DNA from: Flavobacterium micromati
GTDB lineage: Bacteria; Bacteroidota; Bacteroidia; Flavobacteriales; Flavobacteriaceae
Direction: 5' to 3'
Length of the DNA: 64,000 nucleotides
Assembly (NCBI RefSeq): GCF_900129585.1
Contig: NZ_FQWF01000005.1
Coordinates: forward strand, 124,001-188,000
Shown piece by piece: positions 36,160 to 46,291 of the stretch. A program made the translations under genes and the position numbers. The notes beneath the pieces were generated by a model. The model was given only the letters and a program-made list of their open reading frames with translations. It was not told the origin of the DNA and did not search any database. Numbering within the stretch: position 1 is the stretch's first letter; the number at the start of each line of letters is the position of its first letter.

Positions 36160-36714
36160 TTAAATTTTTGGTAAAACTACAGCATCAATTACGTGAATTA
36201 CACCATTAGATTGATTTACATTAGCAATGGTTACGTTAGAACTGTTGCCATTTTCATCAGTTATTAGTAACACTTTTCCTTTCATGCTAGCTGTTAAAGT
36301 TCCACCGCTAACAGTTTTCAAAGTTGCTTTTCCTTTTCCCATTTTGATAGCTTTCGCTATATCCTTAGCATTCATTTTTCCAGCAACAACATGATAGGTA
36401 AGGATTGTTTGCAACGTTTTAAGGTTTTCTGGTTTCAATAAAGTATCAACAGTTCCTGCTGGTAATTTATCAAATGCTGCATTTGTTGGAGCAAAAACGG
36501 TAAATGGTCCTTTACTTTGTAATGTTCCTACTAATCCTGCTGCTTTAACGGCTGCAACAAGCGTCGTGTGATCTTTTGAATTCACTGCATTTTCAACAAT
36601 ATTTTTTGATGGGTACATGGCTGCTCCTCCAACCATTACTGTTTTTTGTGCAAATGATGTAGCTCCATATACTAATGCGATAAAAGCAACTGATAAAAAT
36701 TTTCTAGTCTTCAT
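36160..36714 (-). CDS. secreted fasciclin-domain protein
   Basis: 184 residues. Signal peptide (MKTRKFLSVAFIALVYGATSFAQ), then one fasciclin (FAS1) domain: VENAVNSKDHTTLVAAVKAAGL, GPFTVFAPTNAAFDKLPAGTVDTLL, LTYHVVAGKMNA and NGVIHVIDAVVLP. These proteins act outside the cytoplasmic membrane in adhesion or envelope stability. Stands alone. Confidence 0.95.
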   Translation of the reverse strand: MKTRKFLSVAFIALVYGATSFAQKTVMVGGAAMYPSKNIVENAVNSKDHTTLVAAVKAAGLVGTLQSKGPFTVFAPTNAAFDKLPAGTVDTLLKPENLKTLQTILTYHVVAGKMNAKDIAKAIKMGKGKATLKTVSGGTLTASMKGKVLLITDENGNSSNVTIANVNQSNGVIHVIDAVVLPKI

Positions 36715-36863
36715 AATAATCTATTTTTTAAGTTATATACAGTCATTTACGCACAAAGATTGAATTTGGTTTTAAAAAAATAAAAATATTTTTTAAACTA
36801 TTGATTATTTGAGCTTTAATTTCATTATTTTTTTTGAGTGTTATGAAAATAATGTGTGATAAA

Positions 36864-36950
36864 TAGCCCTGATTGAAGCGATATCCTTTTATAAAACGTC
36901 CAGCCTGCTAAAGGATGGAAGCTTTATAAAAGATATAGTGGAAAGCGGGT
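36864..36950 (+). ncRNA. structured RNA element, second copy
   Basis: A long stem pairs ATATC-C-TTTTATAAA (36881-36895) with TTTATAAAAGATAT (36923-36936), with one C bulged as in 21937-22075. Below the stem, GATTGAAGCG lies opposite AGTGGAAAGC, and CCC (36867-36869) can pair with GGG (36947-36949). It belongs to the same structural group as the element near recG, but the AGTGGAAA strand is on the 3' side here. Confidence 0.6.
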
Positions 36951-37012
36951 GAGATAGTGAACCAATAATCAATTCTTCTGCTCCTTGAAAATAAAATACA
37001 AATTTATAAAGC

Positions 37013-37039
37013 AAAAAAAAACCTCACATTACTGTGAGG
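37013..37039 (-). terminator. intrinsic terminator of rpsA
   Basis: On the minus strand CCTCACA (37022-37028) and TGTGAGG (37033-37039) form the stem around TTAC, followed by nine T on that strand (37021-37013). Confidence 0.9.
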
Positions 37040-37067
37040 CTTTCTATGTTCAAAAAATTTCAAGAAA

Positions 37068-38846
37068 TTATTTTTTCTCTGATTTTTCCATTTTAGCTTT
37101 TAAAGCTGCTAATACATCATTGTTGTCACCTAAAGTCGCAGCTGCTGCGTTTGTAGATGCGTTAGATGAAGTATTTTCAGTAGCTGCTTTCACATTTTTC
37201 TCTTCTTCTTCACGGAAGATTGCAGTGTGAGAGGCAACAACTCTTTTAAATTCTTTGTTGAATTCGATTACTTTGAAATCAGCAGAATCTCCTTTTTTCA
37301 ATTTCTTTCCGTCTTCTTTTTCAAGGTGACGAGTAGGAATGAAAGCAACGATATCCTCTCCGAATTCTACAGTAGCTCCTTTGTCAACAATTTCAGAAAT
37401 TTCACCGTTGTGGATAGTTCCTACAGCGAAAGAACCTTCATACTGATCCCAAGGATTAGCAGTAGTTTGCTTGTGACCTAAAGATAATTTACGTCCATCA
37501 ACATCTAATTCTAATACTACTACATCAAGTTTCTCACCAACATTTACAAATTCAGATGGGTGTTTGATTTTCTTAGTCCAAGATAAGTCAGAAATGTAAA
37601 TTAATCCATCAATTCCTTCTTCTAGTTCTACGAAAATTCCAAAGTTTGTAAAGTTTCTAACGATACCTGAATGCTTAGAACCTACTGGGTACTTAGCAGT
37701 AATATCAGTCCAAGGATCTTGAGACAATTGCTTGATACCTAATGACATTTTACGGTCATCTCTATCTAAAGTTAAGATAACAGCTTCAACAACATCACCT
37801 ACTTTTACAAAATCTTGAGCAGAACGTAAATGAGTAGACCATGACATTTCAGAAACGTGGATCAAACCTTCAACACCTTCTGCAACTTCGATAAATGCAC
37901 CGTAATCAGCGATTACAACTACTTTACCTTTTACTTTGTCTCCAATTGCTAATTTAGCATCTAGAGCATCCCAAGGGTGAGCGTTTAATTGTTTCAATCC
38001 TAATTGAATTCTTGTTTTCTCATCATCGAAATCAAGGATTACAACGTTTAATTTTTGATCTAATTCAAGTACTTCAGATGGGTGGTTGATTCTTGACCAA
38101 GAAAGGTCAGTAATGTGAATCAATCCATCAACTCCACCTAAGTCAATAAAGACACCATAAGAAGTAATGTTTTTAACAACACCTTCTAATACTTGTCCTT
38201 TTTGTAATTGACCTATGATTTCTTTTTTCTGGATTTCGATATCCGCTTCAATAAGCGCTTTGTGCGATACAACAACATTTTTGAATTCGTGGTTGATTTT
38301 CACAACTTTAAATTCCATCATTTTGTTTACATATACATCGTAATCTCTAATTGGTTTAACATCAATTTGAGATCCTGGTAAGAAAGCTTCAATTCCGAAA
38401 ACGTCAACGATCATACCACCTTTAGTTCTGCATTTTACAAAACCATTAACGATTTCTCCTGTTTCGTTAGCCGAAATAACTCTATCCCATGATTTAATAG
38501 TACGTGCTTTTCTATGAGATAAAACCAGTTGACCTGTTTTGTCCTCACGGATGTCGATTAATACTTCAACAGTATCACCTACTTTTAATGCTGGGTTGTA
38601 ACGGAATTCATTTAATGAAATAACACCTTCCGATTTTGCGTTGATATCAACAATTACGTCTCTATCTGTAATTCTAACAACCGTACCATCTACCACTTCT
38701 TCTTGATCAGTAGCGATAAATGTTTTTGAAACTAGTTCTTCGAATTCTACTAAGTTTTTCTCATCAACTGCATCAATACCTTCTTCGAAATTGTGCCAGT
38801 TAAAATTTGCTAAAAACTCTTCTTGTGATTTTACTTGTTCAGACAT
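37068..38846 (-). CDS. rpsA: 30S ribosomal protein S1
   Basis: 592 residues with six S1 RNA-binding repeats. The four C-terminal ones are the most regular (GVVKNITSYGVFIDLGGVDGLIHITDLSW, KVVVIADYGAFIEVAEGVEGLIHVSEMSW, then two more), and the two N-terminal ones are divergent. The C-terminus is a low-complexity Asn/Ala stretch ending KAKMEKSEKK. S1 brings mRNA to the 30S subunit, which may be weighty in a genus lacking Shine-Dalgarno sites. A strong promoter at 38966-38996 gives a leader of about 115 bases. Confidence 0.96.
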   Translation of the reverse strand: MSEQVKSQEEFLANFNWHNFEEGIDAVDEKNLVEFEELVSKTFIATDQEEVVDGTVVRITDRDVIVDINAKSEGVISLNEFRYNPALKVGDTVEVLIDIREDKTGQLVLSHRKARTIKSWDRVISANETGEIVNGFVKCRTKGGMIVDVFGIEAFLPGSQIDVKPIRDYDVYVNKMMEFKVVKINHEFKNVVVSHKALIEADIEIQKKEIIGQLQKGQVLEGVVKNITSYGVFIDLGGVDGLIHITDLSWSRINHPSEVLELDQKLNVVILDFDDEKTRIQLGLKQLNAHPWDALDAKLAIGDKVKGKVVVIADYGAFIEVAEGVEGLIHVSEMSWSTHLRSAQDFVKVGDVVEAVILTLDRDDRKMSLGIKQLSQDPWTDITAKYPVGSKHSGIVRNFTNFGIFVELEEGIDGLIYISDLSWTKKIKHPSEFVNVGEKLDVVVLELDVDGRKLSLGHKQTTANPWDQYEGSFAVGTIHNGEISEIVDKGATVEFGEDIVAFIPTRHLEKEDGKKLKKGDSADFKVIEFNKEFKRVVASHTAIFREEEEKNVKAATENTSSNASTNAAAATLGDNNDVLAALKAKMEKSEKK

Positions 38847-38929
38847 GCTGATTAAAAATTTGTATTCTGTATTCTCTCGAGTTTCTTAATGTGCTAGAAA
38901 ACAGCAGAAGTTGTTTGTATAATTAGTTG

Positions 38930-38964
38930 AAACCTAAAGGAAACTCTTATTCACCAAAAGGTTT
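38930..38964 (-). promoter_or_regulatory. rpsA leader hairpin
   Basis: AAACCT-aaa-GG and CC-aaa-AGGTTT (38930-38940 and 38954-38964) form a hairpin with a symmetrical three-by-three internal loop, UUU opposite UUU in the transcript. It begins next to the expected transcription start. Autoregulation by S1 is possible, though not shown. Confidence 0.45.
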
Positions 38965-38965
38965 G

Positions 38966-38996
38966 CAAAAGTAACACTTATAAGTTTAACTACAAA
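38966..38996 (-). promoter_or_regulatory. rpsA promoter (TTTG-N19-TAnnTTTG)
   Basis: On the minus strand TTTG is followed after exactly 19 bases by TACTTTTG, the full Bacteroidota primary sigma pattern. The leader to ATG 38846 is about 115 bases. Confidence 0.75.
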
Positions 38997-39458
38997 ATAT
39001 TTAAACAACGGATAATTAATAGAAAATGAAAATTTAATTTGCTAAAAATCAACATCAAAATTGAAGTGTAATCCAATAATTATTTTTGAAATAGAAATAA
39101 CTGGCGGTACATACAGATTAAGCTAATAAACAAGTTTTGATAAAAAAAACAATCACTATGGATTCTAAAATTTGTTTAGTGCAAAAGCAATTTTTTCAGT
39201 TTTGAAATTTAATTTTAAACTTATCTCTTTTAATATCTTTATATTTAACTTTTCTTAAAATATTCCGAACCCAAATTTTAACTCAACTAGGAATTACATT
39301 CCTCAACTTTAAACGCTCTTAAAATTGAGTGAATGTAAATGCATAACAACTCATTTATCTAATTTTCTAAATTTTAACTAATTCAAATTCTAATTAGTTC
39401 AAATGATTGTTTGCTGATCCCAGCACATTTATAAATGTGGAAATTTTTTAATTTTAAA

Positions 39459-40928
39459 CTATCCAATTTTTTTCATCGCAGTCATAGATTCTCTTAACCA
39501 CTCTCCAACTTGTTCAATAGGATGCTGACGTATAGTTTTATTAACAGCAATTAAAACGGCATTATCAACTGCATTTGATGTCGAAAATGGCTTTCCTATT
39601 ACGTTAGTGTCTACTGTTTTCATAAAATCAGCTAACAACGGTTTACACGCATGATCAAATAAATAACAACCGTATTCTGCTGTATCAGAAATAATTCTAT
39701 TCATTTCATACAGTTTTTTTCTAGCTACTGTATTTGCAATTAACGGTAATTCGTGCAAAGATTCATAATAAGCAGATTCTTCGATGATACCAGTTTCAGT
39801 CATAGTTTCAAAAGCCAGCTCTACTCCTGCCTTTACCATAGCAATCATCAAAACACCATTGTCAAAATATTCTTGTTCAGCAATAGTCACATTTGTCGGA
39901 GCTGTTTTTTCAAAATTTGTTTCGGCTGTGGCCGCTCTCCAAGTCAATAAATTAACGTCATCGTTAGCCCAGTCGATCATCATATTTTTTGAAAATTCGC
40001 CAGAAATAATATCATCCATGTGTTTTTGAAACAGAGGACGCATAATATCTTTTAATTCATCTGCCAGTCTAAATGCTTCAATCTTTGAAGGATTTGATAA
40101 ACGATCCATCATGTTTGTTATTCCACCATGTTTCAATGCTTCTGTAACTGTTTCCCAACCGTATTGAATCAATTTGGACGCGTAACTTGGTTCAATTCCA
40201 TTTTCAACCATTTTATCAAAACATAAAATAGAACCGGTTTGCAGCATTCCGCATAATATGGTTTGTTCGCCCATCAAATCTGATTTTACTTCTGCTACAA
40301 ATGAGGAGTTTAAAACTCCTGCTTTATGACCACCAGTAGCAACTGCGTATGCTTTTGCTAGTTCGAAACCTTCTCCATTTGGATTATTTTCTGGATGCAC
40401 CGCAATCAAAGTTGGCACTCCAAAACCTCTTTTATACTCCTCTCTTACCTCTGTCCCTGGACATTTTGGAGCACACATGATAACGGTAATGTCTTTCCTA
40501 ATTTGCATACCTTCTTCAACGATATTAAAACCGTGAGAATAAGCTAAAGTTGAGCCGTGTTTCATTAAAGGCATGATTGCAGTAACAACTGCAGTATGTT
40601 GTTTATCAGGTGTTAAATTACAAACTAAATCAGCTATTGGAATTAATTCTTCATAAGTTCCCACTGTAAAACCATTATCAAATGCGTTGTTAAACGAAGT
40701 TCTTTTTTTCGCGATTGCATCCGCACGTAAAGCGTAGGAGATGTCTAAACCTGAATCTCTCATGTTTAATCCTTGGTTTAAACCTTGCGCTCCACAGCCC
40801 ACGATAACTACTTTTTTACCACTTAATGCTTTGGTTCCGTTTACAAATTCAGATTGATCCATGAATTCGCAAACGCCTAATTGTTCTAATTGTATTCTCA
40901 GTGGTAATGAATTGAAATAATTTGCCAT
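39459..40928 (-). CDS. ilvC: ketol-acid reductoisomerase, class II (long form)
   Basis: 489 residues, the length of the plant/enterobacterial long form. NADPH-binding Rossmann motif [11 protein letters not shown] near residue 40. [16 protein letters not shown], the duplicated knotted helical domain ([15 protein letters not shown]) and the Mg-binding acidic residues of that domain are recognisable. It is the last gene of the leu-ilv cluster, 81 bases past ilvN. Confidence 0.95.
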   Translation of the reverse strand: MANYFNSLPLRIQLEQLGVCEFMDQSEFVNGTKALSGKKVVIVGCGAQGLNQGLNMRDSGLDISYALRADAIAKKRTSFNNAFDNGFTVGTYEELIPIADLVCNLTPDKQHTAVVTAIMPLMKHGSTLAYSHGFNIVEEGMQIRKDITVIMCAPKCPGTEVREEYKRGFGVPTLIAVHPENNPNGEGFELAKAYAVATGGHKAGVLNSSFVAEVKSDLMGEQTILCGMLQTGSILCFDKMVENGIEPSYASKLIQYGWETVTEALKHGGITNMMDRLSNPSKIEAFRLADELKDIMRPLFQKHMDDIISGEFSKNMMIDWANDDVNLLTWRAATAETNFEKTAPTNVTIAEQEYFDNGVLMIAMVKAGVELAFETMTETGIIEESAYYESLHELPLIANTVARKKLYEMNRIISDTAEYGCYLFDHACKPLLADFMKTVDTNVIGKPFSTSNAVDNAVLIAVNKTIRQHPIEQVGEWLRESMTAMKKIG

Positions 40929-41009
40929 TTTTTAATTTTAAAAGTATTTAATAAATTTAAGTTTGTGTTTGCTCTTTCGTTTTTTAGCGCCCTTTTATGG
41001 GAAAAAATG

Positions 41010-41531
41010 TTATTTTAAAGTCTCCAATAAAGTCGAAATATCCATTTTTGCTTTGGAAACAGAAATTCTGCCAGAGCGAACAAATTGCATAATTCCGTAC
41101 GGTTTCAATTTTTTGTACAATGCTTCAATGTCCGCTCGCTGTCCTGAAATTGAAATGACAAAATAATCTCTAGCCACTGTTACTATCACCGAATGACTTT
41201 CTTTAATAATATTTTGAATTTCTCTTTCATCGAAAAGTAAGCTGGATTCAATTTTGAAAAGCGCATTTTCTAAGAAAATAGTTTCGTCATCAATATGATA
41301 GTACGTTTTGATCACCTCAATTTGTTTTTCGATTTGTCCTACTATATTTTGCACCCATTTTTCGGTAGTATTGACCACAATAATAAATCGAGAGACATTT
41401 TCAATTTCCGACTCGGATACATTTAAACTTAAAATATTAATGTGGCGTTTTAAGAATATTCCAGATATTCTGTTTAATAATCCCACGTTGTTTTCTGAAT
41501 AAACAGAGATAGTGAATGTTTGATTTTCCAT
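41010..41531 (-). CDS. ilvN: acetolactate synthase small (regulatory) subunit
   Basis: 173 residues. An N-terminal ACT domain (FTISVYSENNVGLLNRISGIFLKRHINI) and the C-terminal ALS_ss domain. It activates the large subunit and confers valine feedback. It starts four bases after ilvB, so the two are translationally close. Confidence 0.93.
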   Translation of the reverse strand: MENQTFTISVYSENNVGLLNRISGIFLKRHINILSLNVSESEIENVSRFIIVVNTTEKWVQNIVGQIEKQIEVIKTYYHIDDETIFLENALFKIESSLLFDEREIQNIIKESHSVIVTVARDYFVISISGQRADIEALYKKLKPYGIMQFVRSGRISVSKAKMDISTLLETLK

Positions 41532-41535
41532 AATA

Positions 41536-43230
41536 TTAACTTAATCTGATCTCAGCAACCGATGCTCCAGTAGGAATCATTGGGAATACATTATTTTCTT
41601 TTTCAACCATCACTTCTAGGAAATAGGATTCTTTTGAAGCCATCATTTCAGCAACAGCGCCATCAAGATCCTCTCTTTTAATCACTTTTTTAGCTTTTAT
41701 ATAATATCCTTCGGCAATTGCAATAAAATTTGGGTTTGTCATTTCTGTAGAAGCATATCGCTTATCAAAAAACAGTTGCTGCCATTGGCGCACCATTCCC
41801 AGAAATTCGTTATTAAGCACTACAATCTTTACCGGAACTTTAGTTTGGAAAATTGTTCCTAATTCTTGAATTGTCATTTGGAAACCACCATCACCTATAA
41901 TTGCTACAACTTCGCGATTTGGCATTCCCATTTTGGCACCAATTGCAGCTGGCAAAGCAAATCCCATTGTGCCTAGTCCGCCTGAAGTTACGTTGCTTTT
42001 TGTTGAATTGAATTTGGCATAGCGACAAGCAAACATTTGGTGTTGCCCCACATCCGAAACCACAATTGCATCTCCTTTAGAGTGTTTGTTAATCATTTCG
42101 ATCGTTTCGCCCATCGAAATTCCTTCTTTCTTCGGTTGCAACTCTTCATTGATTACGGCCTCCAACTCAATTTTGTATTTTTCTTTAAATTCGTTATGCC
42201 AAGATTCGTGAGTTTTGCTTTCGATTAGCGGGATTAAAGCAGTTAATGACTCTTTTAAATCCGCTAAAACGGCTACCGTTGTTTTTACATTTTTATCAAT
42301 TTCGGCAGCATCAATTTCAAAATGGATCACTTTAGCTTGTTTGGCGTAAGAAGCTAAATTTCCAGTAACTCGGTCATCAAAGCGCATTCCCAGCGCAATT
42401 AAAACATCGCATTCATTTGTCAATACATTTGGACCATAATTCCCATGCATTCCTAGCATTCCTACATTTAACGGATGCGCTGTTGGCAATGCTGAAAGTC
42501 CTAAAATAGTCCAAGCAGCTGGAATTCCTGATTTTTCTACTAATGTTTTTAATTCGGCTTCAGCTTCGCTTAGAATAACGCCTTGTCCAAATAGTATGTA
42601 TGGCTTTTTAGCAGCGTTGATTAATACCGCCGCTTCCTTTACTTTTTCTAAGTTTAAAGTTGGTTTAGGGTTATAACTTCTTATGCTCGTACATTTTTTA
42701 TAACTGAATTCTAATTCGTCAAATTGAGCATTTTTAGTAATATCAATTAGCACAGGACCAGGACGACCTGATTTAGCAATATAAAAAGCTTTTGCCATGA
42801 TTTCTGGAATCTCAGAAGCTTCTGTTATTTGGTAATTCCATTTTGTTACTGGAGTTGAAATCCCAATAATATCTGTTTCTTGAAACGCATCGGAACCTAA
42901 TAAATGTTTACCGACTTGTCCCGTGATGCAAACCATTGGAGTAGAATCGATTTGCGCATCGGCAATGCCGGTCACTAAATTAGTTGCTCCTGGACCGGAA
43001 GTTGCGATTGCAACTCCTACTTTTCCAGTCGCTCTTGCAAAACCTTGAGCGGCATGCGTTGCTCCTTGTTCATGTCGAACTAATACATGCTGTAATTGAT
43101 CCTTATATTTATACAATTCGTCATAAACGGGCATGATCGCCCCACCTGGATAGCCGTAAATTAAATCTACGCCCTCTTCCAAAAGACATTTTATAATGGC
43201 TTCGGCACCAGATATTTTATTATTTTTCAT
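41536..43230 (-). CDS. ilvB: acetolactate synthase large (catalytic) subunit
   Basis: 564 residues of a thiamine-diphosphate enzyme. N-terminal Pyr domain (GYPGGAIMPVYDEL with HEQGATHAAQGFARATGKVG, catalytic Glu in HEQGA), a central FAD-like domain, and the C-terminal PP domain with the GDG-N motif (IGDGGFQMTIQELGT...VVLNN). It condenses pyruvate with pyruvate or 2-oxobutyrate for valine and isoleucine. Confidence 0.96.
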   Translation of the reverse strand: MKNNKISGAEAIIKCLLEEGVDLIYGYPGGAIMPVYDELYKYKDQLQHVLVRHEQGATHAAQGFARATGKVGVAIATSGPGATNLVTGIADAQIDSTPMVCITGQVGKHLLGSDAFQETDIIGISTPVTKWNYQITEASEIPEIMAKAFYIAKSGRPGPVLIDITKNAQFDELEFSYKKCTSIRSYNPKPTLNLEKVKEAAVLINAAKKPYILFGQGVILSEAEAELKTLVEKSGIPAAWTILGLSALPTAHPLNVGMLGMHGNYGPNVLTNECDVLIALGMRFDDRVTGNLASYAKQAKVIHFEIDAAEIDKNVKTTVAVLADLKESLTALIPLIESKTHESWHNEFKEKYKIELEAVINEELQPKKEGISMGETIEMINKHSKGDAIVVSDVGQHQMFACRYAKFNSTKSNVTSGGLGTMGFALPAAIGAKMGMPNREVVAIIGDGGFQMTIQELGTIFQTKVPVKIVVLNNEFLGMVRQWQQLFFDKRYASTEMTNPNFIAIAEGYYIKAKKVIKREDLDGAVAEMMASKESYFLEVMVEKENNVFPMIPTGASVAEIRLS

Positions 43231-43283
43231 CTTTTATTTTTGATTTTAACCAGCAGCATTTAGCTTTTGGTTGGTAATTATAA

Positions 43284-43299
43284 TTTGGCTTAAGCCAAA
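43284..43299. repeat. TTTGGCT-type palindrome between ilvD and ilvB
   Basis: TTTGGCTTAAGCCAAA is a perfect 16-base palindrome, the same family as at 21559-21635. It lies inside the transcribed ilvD-ilvB spacer, so it could fold in the mRNA. Confidence 0.7.
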
Positions 43300-43363
43300 A
43301 TAAAATTTCAATTTTTCTTCAAAATCGCTTTAGTAATACTAGATTCCACATTTTAAATGGTAC

Positions 43364-45064
43364 CTAACTTTTTATCAAAGCCACTTGCTGGACACCATCA
43401 GTTACACATCCCGTTGAAGCGCTTGAAACTGCTCTTGCGTATTTTAATAGAACTCCTTTTGTGACTTTTAAAGCCGGCTGTACCCAACTTGCTTTGCGAG
43501 CGGCAAACTCTTCATCAGAAATTTTTAAATTAATTGTGTTCTTAGTCGCATCAATTGTTATTAAATCGCCGTTTTGAACCAATGCAATTCCGCCACCATC
43601 AAAAGCTTCGGGTGTAATATGACCCACAACAAAGCCGTGCGATCCACCAGAAAATCTTCCGTCAGTAATTAAAGCTACTGATCCTCCAAGTCCAGCACCC
43701 ATAATTGCTGATGTAGGTTTTAACATCTCTGGCATTCCTGGACCTCCTTTTGGACCCACATATCTAATAACAACTACATTTCCGGGTTTTACTAATCCAT
43801 TTTGAATTCCAGGAATTACGTCAAATTCGCTTTCAAAAACAATGGCTTCCCCTTCAAAAAACTCGCCTTCTTTCCCGCTTATTTTTGCGACAGCTCCTTC
43901 TTCGGCAAGATTTCCGTATAAAATTTGGATATTTCCTGTCGATTTTAATGATTTTTGAATTTCGTGAATCACATCTTGACCGTCATCTAAGTCAGGAAGA
44001 TTAGCTAAATTTTCGGCTAAAGTTTTTCCTGTTACAGTCATGCAGTCGCCGTGCATCAATCCTTCTCTCAAAAGATATTTCATAACTGCTGGAACTCCAC
44101 CTACATTGTGTAAGTTTTCCATTAAATATTTACCGCTTGGTTTTAAATCGGCTAACATTGGAGTTCTATCGCTAATATCTTGAAAATCTTTCAATGTAAT
44201 TTTAATATCAACAGAATGCGCCATAGCAATTAAATGCATCACTGCATTTGTTGAGCCACCAAGTACAGCAACAATAGTAATTGCATTTTCAAAACCCTTA
44301 CAAGTCATAATATCCTTTGGCTTTATATCATTTTCTAATAATATTCTAATGTACTTTCCCACCTCTAAACATTCTTGTTTCTTTTCATCACTCAATGCTG
44401 GATTTGATGAACTGTACGGCAAACTCATTCCAAGAGCTTCGATTGCCGAAGCCATTGTATTTGCAGTGTACATTCCGCCACATGCTCCTGCGCCTGGACA
44501 AGAATTTTTTATAATTCCCTTAAAATCTTCATCAGAAATTGCATTTCGGAGTTTCTTTCCCAATGCTTCAAATGAGGATACTATATTTAAACTTTCGCCT
44601 TTCCAAGTACCAGAATGAATTGAACCTCCGTAAACCATAATCGATGGACGATTTACTCTTCCCATTGCGATTAAAGCACCAGGCATATTTTTGTCACAAC
44701 CAGGTATTGCAATCATTGCATCATACCATTGTGCTCCCATAACTGTTTCAATAGAATCAGCAATGACATCTCGTGAAACTAATGAATAACGCATGCCTTC
44801 CGTTCCATTTGCAATTCCGTCACTAACACCAATTGTATTAAAAATTAATCCAACTAAATCAGTGTCCCAAACTCCTTTTTTTACACCTTTTGCAAGGTCA
44901 TTCAAATGCATGTTACATGTATTTCCTTCATAACCCATACTTACAATTCCGACTTGTGCTTTTTTTAAATCATCCTCAGTAAGACCTATTCCGTAAAGCA
45001 TCGCTTGAGCAGCAGGTTGCGTATCATCTTGTGTTATTGTCTTGCTATGCTTATTTAATTCCAT
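43364..45064 (-). CDS. ilvD: dihydroxy-acid dehydratase
   Basis: 566 residues. Iron-sulfur cysteines are in [15 protein letters not shown] and the [16 protein letters not shown] motif, the last being the IlvD/Edd signature. C-terminal [21 protein letters not shown] also fits. Converts the dihydroxy acids to 2-oxoacids for valine and isoleucine. Confidence 0.95.
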   Translation of the reverse strand: MELNKHSKTITQDDTQPAAQAMLYGIGLTEDDLKKAQVGIVSMGYEGNTCNMHLNDLAKGVKKGVWDTDLVGLIFNTIGVSDGIANGTEGMRYSLVSRDVIADSIETVMGAQWYDAMIAIPGCDKNMPGALIAMGRVNRPSIMVYGGSIHSGTWKGESLNIVSSFEALGKKLRNAISDEDFKGIIKNSCPGAGACGGMYTANTMASAIEALGMSLPYSSSNPALSDEKKQECLEVGKYIRILLENDIKPKDIMTCKGFENAITIVAVLGGSTNAVMHLIAMAHSVDIKITLKDFQDISDRTPMLADLKPSGKYLMENLHNVGGVPAVMKYLLREGLMHGDCMTVTGKTLAENLANLPDLDDGQDVIHEIQKSLKSTGNIQILYGNLAEEGAVAKISGKEGEFFEGEAIVFESEFDVIPGIQNGLVKPGNVVVIRYVGPKGGPGMPEMLKPTSAIMGAGLGGSVALITDGRFSGGSHGFVVGHITPEAFDGGGIALVQNGDLITIDATKNTINLKISDEEFAARKASWVQPALKVTKGVLLKYARAVSSASTGCVTDGVQQVALIKS

Positions 45065-45129
45065 TTTTAAGTTGGTTTATTTATAATTTGATTTTTTGAA
45101 AAACTGTACTTGATACATTACTTGTGCGA

Positions 45130-46245
45130 CTAAACTATAGTTGATTGTCCTATATACACATTATCACTTTTGAAATACAAATCATCTTTACTCAAGATAT
45201 AATTTGCTATAAAATCCCCAACTTCATTTGTTCCAAATTTTGAATACGGATTCAAATCAGCCGTGACGACATTTAGCTCTATTGCTTTTTGAACTGCTTC
45301 ATACACTTTTTCCGATTCTAAATGAAGTCCGAAATGTTCTAAAAGCATTGCAGCTGATAAAATAGAAGCGATAGGATTTGCAATATTTTTTCTTTTTGCT
45401 TCCGAAAATATTCCATGGATAGGCTCAAAAAGTGCGCTTTCATTCCCAATTGAAGCTGATGGTAACAATCCAATAGCGCCAGTAATAACGCTAGCTTCAT
45501 CAGATAAGATATCGCCAAATAAATTCTCAGTTAAAATAACATCAAACTGCTTTGGATTCATTATGATTTGCATTGCCGCATAGTCAACTAAAAGAAACTC
45601 CACCGCTACTTCAGGGTAAGAGGCACTGATTTCCTTTACCACTTTTCGCCACAACCTAGAAGTTTCAAGAATGCTAGCTTTATCAACTAAGGTGACTTTG
45701 TTTTTACGTTTTTGGGCTGTTTTGAAAGCTAAATGCGTAATTCGGATGATTTCGTTTTCGGTGTACTCGCATAAATCAGAAGCTATTGTTCCTTGCTCAT
45801 TTATTTTTTTTTCGCTAAAATAAGAGCCGCCTGAAATTTCTCTGAAAATTACAAAATCAGTATCCTCGATTATTTTTCTTTTTAAAGGCGAAAGATCTAG
45901 TAAATCATTATAGGGCTTTATTGGTCGAACGTTAGCATAAAGTCCAAGCGCTTGCCTAAGTTTTAATAAACCTTGAATAGGGCTGGATTTAATGTCAATC
46001 TCAGGGCCTTGAGAAACAGCGCCAACAGTTCCAAACAAAACGGCGTCAGTGTTTAAACAAAGATTCAACGTTTGCTCTGGCAAGGGATTGCCTGTTTTTT
46101 CAATGGCAATTGCTCCTATTAGTGCATCTTCAAATATAAACTCATGATCAAAAACTATGGCAATAGCGTTCAACGCCTTCTTCGCTTGTAAAACAACTTC
46201 TGGACCTATGCCATCTCCAGAAAGTGCGGCTATTTTTAAATTCAT
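45130..46245 (-). CDS. leuB: 3-isopropylmalate dehydrogenase-like protein (divergent)
   Basis: 371 residues from ATG 46245 (MNLKIAALSGDGIGPEV); the frame runs nine codons further. Fold motifs fit isocitrate/isopropylmalate dehydrogenases: GLYANVRPIKPY, FREISGGSYFSE, VDKASILETSRLWR, FDVILTENLFGDILSDEASVITGAIGLLPSAS. Several usually fixed positions differ: the coenzyme loop reads HGIFSEAKRKNIANP where HGSxPxxxGxNIANP is usual, and RELTGGIYFGE is REISGGSYFSE. It lies between leuA and ilvD, supporting leucine synthesis, but the changes may alter substrate or cofactor use. Confidence 0.85.
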   Translation of the reverse strand: MNLKIAALSGDGIGPEVVLQAKKALNAIAIVFDHEFIFEDALIGAIAIEKTGNPLPEQTLNLCLNTDAVLFGTVGAVSQGPEIDIKSSPIQGLLKLRQALGLYANVRPIKPYNDLLDLSPLKRKIIEDTDFVIFREISGGSYFSEKKINEQGTIASDLCEYTENEIIRITHLAFKTAQKRKNKVTLVDKASILETSRLWRKVVKEISASYPEVAVEFLLVDYAAMQIIMNPKQFDVILTENLFGDILSDEASVITGAIGLLPSASIGNESALFEPIHGIFSEAKRKNIANPIASILSAAMLLEHFGLHLESEKVYEAVQKAIELNVVTADLNPYSKFGTNEVGDFIANYILSKDDLYFKSDNVYIGQSTIV

Positions 46246-46291
46246 TGGATCGATTATTATTTTTAAATTCAACTTATGATTAAAGTTGAAT

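Larger units (their letters stand above)
36715..37067. other. 353-bp stretch with no gene
   Basis: Upstream of the fasciclin gene and downstream of rpsA. It holds the structured RNA element at 36864-36950 and the rpsA terminator at 37013-37039. Confidence 0.6.
38847..39458. other. 612-bp stretch with no gene
   Basis: Contains the rpsA leader and promoter, AT-rich DNA and a 16-base perfect palindrome, CACATTTATAAATGTG at 39424-39439, located 20 bases past the end of ilvC. The palindrome lacks a T run, so its terminator role is weak. Confidence 0.6.

Noticed and set aside
39424..39439. Perfect palindrome after ilvC taken as a terminator
   Set aside because: No T run follows it on the minus strand; kept as a palindrome only.
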